This document shows positions 1-12,500 of a DNA stretch of 64,000 nt, in pieces. The translations under genes and the position numbers were made by a program. The notes beneath the pieces were generated by a model. It saw nothing but the letters and a program-made list of their open reading frames with translations. It had not been told where the DNA came from and made no database searches. The stretch is from Antedon mediterranea (taxonomy: Eukaryota; Echinodermata; Crinoidea; Comatulida; Antedonidae), in NCBI RefSeq assembly GCF_964355755.1, contig NC_092675.1, positions 2,266,312 through 2,330,311 of the forward strand, given 5' to 3'. The stretch's first letter is position 1. Each line of letters begins with the position of its first letter.

Positions 1-18
1 TAGTGTATTCTGTAAACC

Positions 19-195
19 CGATATTTTTGGCTACCAGATATTTTGGGCTACCAGATATTTTGGGCTACCAGATATTTTAGACTACCCGATATTTTGGACT
101 ACCAGATATTTTGGACTACCCAATATTTTGGGCTACAAGATATTTGGGCTACCAAATATATGATACCAGATATTTTGGGCTACCAGTGTTTGGGT
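19..195. repeat. Minisatellite, unit about 21 bp
   Basis: About nine imperfect units of GATATTTTGGGCTACCA. The rest of 1-374 holds no gene except a G run at 323-339. Confidence 0.85.
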
Positions 196-374
196 ATGGG
201 ACAGTTGAATTTGATTTAGATACCTTGTTTAAACAACTGCACCATTTTAACATGTACAAATTATACAAAGTTTAGTTGATATTAGTACCATAAAAAATGT
301 ACATTTTCTATAATAAAAAAAAGGGGGGGGGGGGGGGGGTGGTGGTATAAAAATAATGCTAATAAGGGCTGGGG

Positions 375-504
375 TTAACTATATGAGCTTATACAAAACA
401 ACATAATACACTGAAAATTAGATTCTGGGAGTAATTCACAAATACTCCTTCGTTCTTCTTTCAGTTTCAATAAACGATCTTCTTGATAATTGTCCTCCAC
501 TTGT
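375..504 (-). CDS. ZNF609: ZNF609 candidate terminal exon
   Basis: Acceptor ATCCATCAAAG|ACAAG, phase-compatible with the donor at 6341. It reads [20 protein letters not shown], then SICELLPES and about 14 more residues to TAA at 377-375. The charged helical character looks coding. A second AG five bases downstream would shift frame and end in [10 protein letters not shown], so the exact acceptor is unsettled. It could also belong to another minus-strand gene beyond the window edge. Confidence 0.35.
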
Positions 505-3500
505 CTTTGATGGATAACAAACATAAATCATACATTTAAAACACGTCTTAATCATGTACTGGAGTAAACCAATAGCAACAAAATAATTTGCATCAATATC
601 TACGCTACATCACATCCGTCGAGTGTCCATAGCATAATCAATACAGTAGTATCTAGACTTGCAAAACAAAGCGCATCCACTGAGTGTTCAAACACTAATC
701 AATGTCGTATTGAGGTTTCCAAAAGAAATGTGTTACAAAAAGTGTATAAACGATTAGTAGTGAAACAAGTAATATATCAAACGTTTATTTTTATTTCAGA
801 AATAATTCGATCCATCTGCTGTGGTGCACAAGGAAAAGTCTTCAATCACTCAGGGTACTAATAGTTTTTCATTCTCTGAAAGAATAAAAGAAGACATATT
901 GATATATTATTAAACAGAAAAACTAACAAATCATAGCATTAAAAATAACAATGACCTTTAGAAATAATACTTGTTTTTGTTATCTAGTCTTCTCAAAGCC
1001 ATGACATTATAATACTTATAACCATATCAATTACATTTATATTTTTTAGAGTTTAAAACATCAATAATATAATAATAAATATATTTATCAAGTTGCAAAA
1101 TTGCAAACAAAAATGATAACTAGTTGATGTTAGTATGTCTGATGTTATTTTAGTTTTTTCTCGGGGGAAAACACAGTAAGTTAAGTTCACATAAAACAGT
1201 ATCACTTTCATTAAAGAAAATAAACAGATTAAAAAACACACAAACATATGTATCTAGTGGTATGTATGTCCTGTAAAACAAATACAAAACCATAAAGCCA
1301 ATCCCAACTCAAATGATTAATAAGGCCTTGTATATTAGTATTTTTAATTGCATTCACGAGAACCAGCAACGTAAATTGTAAACCTTGACAAGTGGATTTT
1401 ATGGTAATTATTAAATCTTATTGATCTGTTTTTTTTAAGTACATGCAATTTTTTAGATCTAAAAATATCAATATGGAATGGGTTTATACAACATGTTAAA
1501 AAGACTACAGGAACAAAATGAACGTCTCCGGGTTCATAGGTCACTCAATTTTTATACATTCCTTTAAAAGAGACAAGAATTCTTAAGCTCTGTCTACACT
1601 ATCAAACTAGTTTGAAAAAAGTGTGATGTGCCCAAATATGGTAGTGATATGCTCACATTTTTTGGACACATACGGTAAAGTTTGATAGTGTAGACAGCGC
1701 TTTAGAATTTATGAATCAATTTTGCAACCTAAATTGTTTCATTTTTCACAAATTATGATTATTATAATTATGTGTAGAAAATAATAATAAATACCATAAT
1801 ACGGACAGGTATATTTTGCCTCTCTCTATGACCTATGACCTGGATGTAAACATGGCTAAGAATTTCTGAATCCGTGTTCGGTCATTTAAGAAAAAACATG
1901 CATAAAATCACTGTAGTAACATATCCTAATTAGAAAGTGAACCAGAGCAATGGCGTGATTATTGACCCTGTGGTTTAGGAAGAGAACATCTATTATAATA
2001 TAGATACTAAGCAATAATACTGCATTAGAAGAAAATAACATTTATTTTATTCTCAATCCTTCCTCTTAAAATGTTTGCATTTTTACTATTAATTTGATTA
2101 ATCTAAAAAAATTACACTGATTATTGATGTTAGCAAGTGTAGTCAGAATTCTAAATCTTTTCCAATTTGTTCATAACATACTTCCTCAGTAGATATTAAT
2201 CACTTCTGAAATTAGCATGTTGTAAAAATCTATTAGGCTACACTTAACATGACTGTGGAGTTTGTATCAGACAGTATGACTCCGACAGGCTACTAATGTT
2301 CTACATAGGATAGTAATTCATTCAAATATAAGTTTGACCGCTTATGAGATCATCGATAAATTCAAGTAAAGGGGGTGGATCAATCATGATAAGGGGTAGA
2401 TATTTACTTTTTTATTAATCCATGTTCCATTCATACAATCCATGAATTTAAGTATTTGAAAGTAACTAAATAATAAAAAATTAGCAATGGCTTGTAAAAT
2501 AATAATAGATGTTAGGAGAGATCAGATTGTACAAGTAAGACCACCTCCACCAACCCCCTCCTTCCACCAACTGTTTTTATAGGTCCATGCTTGAACTACT
2601 GTATGAGAAATTCCAACAATGCACAACTAAACACTTCCTTCCTAACCTCCACCCCCTTTTCCCCAAACCTCCACCCCCCTTTTCCCCAAACCTACACCCC
2701 CCTTTTCCCCAAACCTACACCCCCCTTTCCCCCAATCCTCACCCCTTTTTCCAATAGCATCAGATGATGAGGATAAACTAATCAACAACACTAACATTTC
2801 TTGATGAATATTTCAGTGATACGCATCACCGCCATCACTGAAATATTCGTCAAAATATTTATTAGGTTAACATTCATTATTCAGTATTAGGAACATTCAT
2901 TTGCAATATTTCATTTAATTAAATAAATGTTATTTATTTCGTGAATTTACAAACATGATATTAAACAATGCAAATAAACAAAACAGTGACAGGATTAAAC
3001 AAAAGCAAACTCAATTGCTGTATTAAATTTTCTCCGCTGTCACGGTGAAATATTAAATAGCATTTCGAAAATGGATTGATTTTATTTTATTTCTTCACTA
3101 CAAAAAAGTTCCCTATGATTTTTAAAAAGAAAGCCTTGGCCATTCAGGTTCACAAGCCAATGGATAAACTGTTTTTAATAGAAAATAAAAAAATTCCCTG
3201 TGATAAATGAGGCGGGACTCACACATGCTTTGTTCAGAGTCAACATAATTCCCTTCATAAGGACACGGTTATTAACCGTAGGAAGGAAAGAGAGGAATCA
3301 AATTTAGCAAGGATGTCTTCTTAATAAAGAAACCTTAAAAAGATTACTCTAAATTATCTTTAAATATACAAATTCATACATAAACAGATTTATATTTTTG
3401 ATAAAACCTACTCCAAAAAAAATTGTTGCAAGCCATTATATTTTTGACTATATTATTTTATCTTCAGAATATATTTTTAAAATTAGTTAAACTAGATGGA

Positions 3501-6500
3501 TTTTCAGAAATTATTATAAGCTGAAGCGCAATTGCAAATAGGCAACATTAATATACAAGTACTATGAACTACGATGGATAATTAATCAATTAGGCTGATC
3601 ACAGTAATTGAAGGCTGTGCAATAGCTTTAATTTGAATCACACAATTTGAGGCCACGCAATTATAGGGCTTTAATACATTTGGTTTCAGAATATTAAACT
3701 TGTTTGTAGTAATCAATGTAAGCACACATTATAAACGCCTATGTTTAAAAATAATTAGTAATCAAAATTGGTTTCAGAATAAACTTGTTTACAACCAATA
3801 TAAGAACACATTATATAAAACTATGTTTAAAAATAATTAGATGCTGTACACAGTGGTGAGCAGCATATTGGGTTCAGAACTTAAAATGGCAAAATGGGGT
3901 GCTAAAATAACCCATTTTTTTATCTTTTGCACTGTATATTTTAAATTCAGGGGGTGAGAGATGTCGGTGGAACAGCCTTGGATTCACCTACTGTATGATA
4001 CAGATTTGTTTGTAATATATAAAACAAGAAAACAATTAAAGAATATTTTTAGGTTCTAACCTGGTAGTCTTGAAAAAAACTATTTACAGATCTTTAAAAA
4101 AGGCAATACATATTTATTTAATATATCTATTGTTGTTAACAACATTTAGTCAACAACAGGTAGTTTACATTGTTTATGGTCAAGAAACACAGAAGCCAAA
4201 GTGGCTTGTCTTTGTAGTCCCTGAGCATAAAACATAGACGGACGGACAATTACAAAAAATGACAATTTTGATAGACAGGCGGAAAAAAAAGAATATAAAA
4301 TATACATTCTTTTCTCAATATAATTAGTAACAATTTAAAAGTAAAACCTTTCATTACTGCATCTGCAGCTTCAGTTAAAATTATTCAGTAGCTATATTCA
4401 AATGCTGTCATCTGTCTTTAGTGTAACATTTCTTACAGGAAATTGATATATTAAAGTGATTAAGAACTGTAAACTAACATCTGAAAATACTGAATAATGC
4501 AAGGCAAAAGCCTACAACTCAAATTGATGACATTTTTATAATGAAGCCAAGTTGTTTCATATAGGAACTGTGGTATGTGGGTTACACGAGGCATTTAAAA
4601 TCTTAGTGTTTTCAACAATAACAATTATTTTTATGAAAAAGAGCTTTAAAAAAACGATTGTGACATATTTAATGGCACTTACTTTAAAAGAGATGTTTGA
4701 TTAAATATGCTAACGTTTTAATGTTATGTTAACTAATCAATCTTGATATACGGTAATTATGCATGTATTTCACTAATTTTAGGTTTAAAATGTTTTTATA
4801 AGGCATTCAATTTATTCAATTATATAATGTTGATGGTTTAAATTTGCAATCAAATTGAGTTGTTAATCACTTTTACTGGTAAAATTGTGATTGTTCGCAT
4901 AAAAAAGTATATTAACAGGGTTAAAAATCGGGTACTTTTTTTTCAGTTTATAATATTTAACAGTTCTATAATATCTTCTTATTTGTTTGCATGTTTCAGT
5001 TTCCTTATTTCTATTCATTATTCTATTCATACAGTTGGGTATTAAAGAAATATAATTTGTTGGTTATTGAACAGTTTTGAATAAATGTCACTTCATTTAT
5101 TCACAAATCCAGGATTTAAAAATAGGAGGGAGGGGGTGGCAGGGCCTAAAAATGGTGAATAAGGCACAGAGATCTTAATTTGACGTCCTATCTTTTGCAT
5201 TATAACTTTCGAAATAAAATCTGAATTCGCTTCTGTTACCGTGACAACTACAGTAATAACTGTACCATATAATTTCTTTTAAATTTTTATTATAAAATTG
5301 ATCCAAGCCTCGTTTTATTTTGAACGTTCACAATTGTTTGCCAATTTCAAATTCTTATAATATATATAAAAAAAAATAATAATTTGCTTAGTCAACTATA
5401 TTTTGTAAACTTCAATCAATCTCATGATTGTCAATCTCATCATTTGCCCCTAAAAGGTTCGAGGCTAAATATCATTGAGGCGGATTAACTTGTAAGGTTT
5501 TTATGACATGTAATGAGTGCCCGCTGCATGATGGAACACTGATAACTATAAAAATATACTTCCAAACAGTAGTACCGCAAATAATTTCTAGATCTAGAAA
5601 ACTCAGATATATCAGAGATCTGAGTTTTCTAGACACCCAATAATTGTACATCAATGACATGTACAGTAACACTATTGATACGTACTGTTTAACAGTCGCA
5701 ACGCTGATATGATGCGTAACATCAATTGTAACACTGTGCGTCACAAGACTATAGTTCTTATTAGTACAGTTAATTCATGATTCAAAATTGTAATGCCTGT
5801 TCTTTTTTATTGTTATCCATAAAAAGTGCACAATTCAGCAGAATTTTTTTTTTCCTGCTGCTAAATTTTATGAATGTTTAATTGAACAATTGAATAAACA
5901 TACCAGTGATATAGATATACTGTATATGCTAAATTTTATGGATGTTTAACTGAATTATTGAATATACCAGTGATATAGATATATGTTACAGTGCAATATT
6001 TCATGGATAAGATACAACCAATAGCCAGGATTTGTATAGGGATGGTGGGGGGGGGGAGGGGGGATTTCTTTATTACAAAAGGGACAAAAAACATCACAAG
6101 CTAGGCTAGTTAGGCTTATTTGCTATCACTTGGTGCGAGTTTTAAAAGGGCATTTAAGCAAAGTGGAGATTGATTGAACCCTTGAGTAAGTAATTAATGT
6201 TCATAATCGGCTCGGAAATAAATGAAATTTAAATCGGCATGCAACTTATAAATCAAAACCAATGTGACAACACCTTCTCCATTTCAATGCCACAAAAAGC
6301 TCAAACATGTGCGTAATTGTATTTAAAATGTGCAGCTTACCTTGTGTTTGTGTACGGATTGATAGTCGTTGGTGCCTGCTGATGGTTGCCTGCGATAACT
6401 ATAACAAAATGATAAAGAGAATTAACAAAATAGAGATACATGTACTGTATATTGTACTCATATCTGCTGTGTTATAGACAAGGATACACAAAGGGTTGGG

Positions 6501-9500
6501 GTTCGTTGACAAATTGATATGAAGGCGAAGTTTTGAACCAATGCAGAAAAATGCACAAAAGTATTTCAGCTTTAAATGCTTAATTAGTAGTAGTTTTCAG
6601 CTAAACACACCTTGAAAACAGTAATAATAACAATAATAATAATAATAATAATAATAATGTCTTGGGTAACTTTTGTATAGATATTTTGTACTTTTTAATC
6701 TTCACGTTGTTTTTAATTTTGTCATTTTGTATTTTATTGTTGGATGATTTTGTTTTGCTGGAGACCAACTTGATAGTTTGATTTAGTTCGCTTTTGGGAA
6801 TCCTGTCTCTCTCTATTGTTTGTTATTTTTTTGTTATAATTATGTGAGACGAAATAAATGAAATGAAATGAAAAAAAAAAAATTAATTAATTAATTAATC
6901 TGCACATGTGTAAGAATTATACATTCTTACACATGTATGTTAATGGGAGTGTAACTGGAAATGCAAATAATCTGCACATGTTTAAGAATCTTTCATGGAA
7001 TGGAACTGTTTACAAAGAATGCAGTAAATGTAAAAAATGAACGCCGGCATTCGGCATTGCCGTGAGCTTAGGAACAGGACAGGATCAAAAGTAAGGTGTA
7101 CGTGTTCTGCGAAAAGTCCTTATAATACCACTATTATAGGCCTAAGAAGAATTAAGTAAGGCGAGAATAAACAAAGGTTTAAAATATTCACAGTAACATC
7201 TCCTATGGGCCACGACGCTCGAAGAGGTAGGTAAAGCAAGAGAGTCTCTGATGTATATTGGGATTAGCATAGGTTCAAACATTACGGATGAACGCACTGA
7301 AAATCAATAGCATGAAATTTTAAGGTAAAGCGCCTAATCCAAATCTGTTATGTCTGTCCTTACAAGAATAACATTCTAGGAAAGCAATCCCCTTGGTAGA
7401 TTGAGTGTTGATTGCGTTGATTCAACAAAGTTCAATCTATTTAAATTGGTTGGTAATTTCTACGCCAACATTTAGAATATTGCATTCTGGAATTAGTATT
7501 ATACAAATAATTAGTCGTAACAAGTATTTGTAATTTTTGTATCTAACTTTTGAATTTCTTTAAAAAAATCCACTTGCTTAAAAACCAATTTATTATAGAA
7601 TTACAGCTTTCACCAAGCTATCTAGAAAAAATCTTAAGAAACATCTTTTTCTTCTTATTTCGGTAGGATAGTGGCGATAGACAGATGCCTTATTAACTCA
7701 AAGCTTAGCTCCTTTGAATACTCTTCTGGCAAGTTCTGATATGGGAGCTTTAAAGTGATGGAGAATAGTGTAAATGGTTATTATTATTATTATTATTATT
7801 ATTTATTCAGGCAAAAGATACATTTTACAAAATATAATACAAATCAACCAATTAAACAAACACAGTGCAAAAGAAAATATAAAATCATAGTGACTAGCTG
7901 CCAGGAAAGCACAAAAGCAGCCTAAGCCACTGTCACCAATTAGGTGTGTACCTCCAACCAGTGACTACCGTAAATAGTGACTAGCTGCCAGGAAAGCACA
8001 AAAGCAGCCTAAGCCACTGTCAGTGTCACCCATTAGGTGTGTAACCAGTGACTGGTTCCTCTGCTTCTTAATTTTTGTTTATCTTAAGATATTTTATTTT
8101 ATCATTTTTGTGTGTAAAGCGCTTAGAAACATAGTATTAGGCAATATTGTATATAAGACTATCATTATTAAATAACTGTCACCCTCGATAAAGTACTTTG
8201 ATCATAAAGTCTTTATATATATTTATATAGCAACATTTTAACATTTTATAGCTATACTGCCAATTTTATAGCCTCTAGATCTATTAATCAATTTCTATTA
8301 ATTTTTTTAGTTGCTAATATTTTGTCACAATGGGCAAATGAATTAACAAATATCATATTTTTTTTCAGAATTTTGAATATTTGGTAAAATACAGTACCGG
8401 TATGTCTACATTATTGTAATCAGTTAATTGGAATTGACCGAATATAGCTTTCTACTGACTGTATTAAAAAGAGTTAAGATAAAGTTTATCAGAAATTGTT
8501 CAAACGACTAATATAAAATATATAGCTTGGTGACAATATCCTGTTGATGTCATTACAAACTATTGACAGATAAATGCATGGCAGCCAAACTAATTATCCA
8601 ACATTTACTTTGAAGAAAAAATATGCAGAAATTGAGCAAAAACGTCTGTGAGATTACAACAGTTTAAGGATGCTCTGCAGGAGGTACTAAATCAAAGGGA
8701 ATATACAAGTTCAAACAGACCGTGAAATTAATCTGTGTTCCTTTCAAACTGTACTGCTTCAATAAATATTTTATTTATTTCAAATGATTATAAATCAAAA
8801 TTATTGGATTCTTATTCCTTAATTTGGTTATATCTAGTAATGTTTTGTAATATGTTTGTTTTAATAATTTACTCCTAAAATATTTATTATTTCAATTGGG
8901 AAGTGAACATTTCACAAATTAGTATAAATTCTTTATTTTCAATAAATCAAAATTATTGGATTATTAATCCTAAATTTGGTTATATCTAGTTAATTGTCGT
9001 ATTCGATTTAGACTTTCACCGTTGAGTACAGTTTTTCCGTTGAGTACTTCTTTAACGGAGTATTTTGAGCGTTGAGATTGTTCTTAATGAAAAAGCTTTC
9101 GTTGTCAACGTTTTCTATTCGAATGACTTTCTGTTGAGCACAAATTTACAATTCGAATACAAAAAGTACTTAACGAAAGTTCCCAATCGAATACGACAAT
9201 CGTAGCATAAAACCATGAAATGATTTGTAATATATCTGTTTCAATAATTTCCTCTTAAAAATTGTTTTTTTTTTTATAATATTATATAAAATTTTTTAAT
9301 AATAGAATGATTTATCAGTTTGTATGATTGATTTGTCAAGATGAACCCTAATATCAAAATACTATAAATAAACAGGAATACAAGTTTTGGAATTTTCCGG
9401 TTTTGAAATATCAATTGTCATATTCGATTGGGACCATTGAGTATTGTTTTTCCGTTGAGTACATATTTAACGGAATATTTTGAGTGTTGAGATTTCTTTT

Positions 9501-12500
9501 AACGAACAGGCTTGCATTTGTTAACATTTCTTTTCTATTCAAATGATTTTCTGTTGAGCACAATGATTTTACAATTTACCATTCAAGCGAATACAAAAGT
9601 ACTCATGTTGACTACAAAAGTTCCCAATTGAATATGACAATAATCATTATTATTACCTGTGGGAAAGATGTAATACAAAGCAAAGTTTAAAAAAAAGTGT
9701 ACTTACTTTGTCCATAAGGCATCATAGGATATCCAAGGTGTGTATGGTGGTGCATATGAAGGTGTTGCATTTGGGGATGAGGATGCGGTCGTGGGCTATG
9801 CCGTGATGCCTCAAAACGTGAATGCTCTTCAATACTTGCATTTTCCGGGGTTTTCCTCGGAGTAGGACTAGCAGTTTTATGAGGCGAGGTTCTGTTAGGA
9901 TCCTGACCACGTAAATGTTCTTTATTCTGCGGGTACATCAACTGACTAGCATGTTGTTTTAGTACGTCTAAAGCATTTTTGCCTTCGGGTAAAATTTCAG
10001 TTATTTTTCCTGGTGAAGTGGAAGAGTGGCTCGACATGTGTTTTGGACGTTTTGGATCATTGCTTCCTTTATCTGGTTTCCAAACCGGAGAATAACTGAA
10101 CTCTGGCGGAAGGTATTGAGCTGGGTAAGCAACCATAGATTGTCTATATTGTTCATCAACAACGCTATATGGTAACATATAAGGTGGTTGAAGATATTGA
10201 GAATATGGTCCTTCCATTTTATGAGGTTTATCTTGCTGTAAATTACTTCGTATATTTTTAGAATCCACACTACTGGTACTACTACTTGCCGATTCAGGAG
10301 TACGTACTCGTTTTACTTCTTCCCGTCCTCTCGAATTTGGACTTTGATCTGCACGTGAACTAGAATGTTTACGTTCTCCAGGTTTAGATTTAACTAGTTT
10401 TCTCCTTTCCTCGAGTTCTCTTCGCCTTGATTCCTCCCACTGTGGGTGGGCATACATGTAATAACCACCTAGGCGATCATAATGCCTTGATTGTTCTAGA
10501 GGCGATCGTATTTTCATCTGAGGTTTAAGTTCAACGCCTTCACATTGCTTATCTCGTATATCATCTGATGTCCTTTCAACTTTTATTTTTTTATCAGTTC
10601 GATTTATTTCAGTTTGAGATGCTTTTACTGGTTCTACGTTTGCATGAGTAGAACTTCGTGGTTCCTTTGAGGTCAGAGTCTTTGGTACATCTCTTTGACC
10701 CTTTTCTAATCGTTCATGAGGATGACCATATGGTGCATTTGGGATCATGTGCAAAGGAGCCCCAGCTGGATCTATATGGTTAGGATATCCAAAATAAAAT
10801 GGCGGAAATCGATGCGGAGTGTACAACTGAGGATGTTGGTACAACGGTTTTGTAGCGGTGCTTTCATCTTTACTTTTTGAATCAGAGTTTTCCTCTATAT
10901 CTATATCTCTTTCTATCCTTTGTTTGGGAATTAGCTTTGGCATCTCCGGTCTAGTAGGCACATCACTAAGTGGTGAGTGACTTCTATCACGAACAATTAC
11001 CCCTGGATAGCTGGGATAAAATGGTCGCTGTTCAGTTAAGACACCATCACGTCCATGACTGTGGGAACCCATTGGACCCAATTCCTTGAAAACAAAAGGA
11101 TCTTTAACATCGACAATTCTATCCCTTGGAACTGTATCTTCCTCATTTGCATCAGAAATATCAGAATATGCTGGACTTTGTGTTGCTCTGTTCTGATCTG
11201 GTGAAGAACTTAATGGTGGAGGAATTATAACACGAGGTGCAACATCTTCTTGTGGCCGTACAGTAGTCACTTTGACAGCTGGTAGCACACTCATAACAGG
11301 TTTTTCAGCGGGGTCTTTCTCAAACTGTTCAAGTGGTTTTGGCTGAGGACGCTGTGATATAGAAGACTGTTGCTTTGGCGGTAAACTACTAGTGCGTATA
11401 AGCTTTGGAGGCTCTGGTATAGTGGAGTTACTATTTACAACTGTAGCAGCATCAGCTGGTTGAGAAGTTTGTGTTCGTGGTAACTCTTTATTGTCATTAG
11501 ATTCAGATCCACTCGGTGAATTACTATTATAATCATCTAAGTTTATTCCAGATTGCGACAAGGCTTCCTTAAGTATATTTGCTTCCAATAGATTCTGACT
11601 TGTTCCTTTCAAATTAGAGACAACAGTTCCTGTATTAGGTCTGATTACAATTTCAGTCTTTCCTACAAGACTTTTTCTTTCTGGTTCTTTGATGGAAGGT
11701 GAGCTTATTTTCTTATCAACTTCTCTTTCCTTATCTTTTATTCTTTTCTTTGATTTTGGTTTCTTGTCCTTAAGATTTGCTAGAACAGGGTTTACAGCAT
11801 GGTCACTCATTACCGTTGGTTTTGGTTGGATGGGTTTGAGGGTAGAAGACCCCATGATTGGCTGTGATATTGTAGTAGTTGGTGGGATGGCAATCCCGGC
11901 ACCAACATTGGCTGGAGCAGTCACAACAGCCGGAAATGTGATCAGCTGTGGGGTTATCTGTGGTGCTGGAGCAATTGGCCTATTAGGCTTTGGTTTGATC
12001 AAAACCTTTTCTGGTTTTGTTTTCTTCTGTTTCTCTTGCAATTTTAATTTATCTTTCTCTATTTTCTTTTGCTTTTGTTGATCACCAGTTGTTAAAATTG
12101 GTTTAACAGGAGACACATTGTTTGTTTCAATCTTTGCTAAATCAGGTTGAGAAATGTCTTTAGTTGTGGTGTTAGATTCAACAGTTGTCTTTATAACACT
12201 TACAGATGTCTTTTCACTATGTTTGTTATCAGTTTGTTCATCTGGTTCCGTCGTTGAGTTAAAATCAAAAACTGAAAGATCCTTAGGATGTTTACTTTTG
12301 GACAATTTATCATCTGCATCATTTTGTACTAGTACTTCTGCACTATTCACAGATTCTTTTACTGTATTCTCAGGACTTTTACTAACTTTATTTATTTCAG
12401 GTATATTTTCTTTTTTGTTGTTGATTATATCATTTTCAACAACACCATCTTCTTTGGATAGACGGTTTTCAACATTGTCTGTTTCATTGCTGTCATCATT

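Larger units (their letters stand above)
505..6340. other. Putative last ZNF609 intron, no gene seen
   Basis: AT-rich, with no exon I can support on either strand. It contains a MITE at 1585-1702, a C-rich minisatellite at 2641-2745, hairpins at 2802-2852 and 5593-5633, and a G-rich run at 6042-6062. The status as intron depends on the tentative terminal exon at 375-504. Confidence 0.5.
6390..9706. other. ZNF609 intron 4, repeats only
   Basis: Between the candidate small exon and the large exon. It holds an (AAT)n tract at 6624-6657, a retroposon-like tail at 6655-6880, an 87-bp tandem duplication at 7888-8057, another tail-like stretch at 8096-8170 and two related MITEs at 8993-9200 and 9414-9641. 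No gene seen. Confidence 0.6.

Noticed and set aside
19-195. Regular repeats at the left edge considered as a CRISPR-like array
   Set aside because: Units are contiguous with no unique spacers, in a eukaryotic genome; it is a minisatellite.
11689-12081. Plus-strand open frames of 130 and 118 codons (also 12154-12510)
   Set aside because: They are antisense to the large ZNF609 exon and reflect its codon bias.
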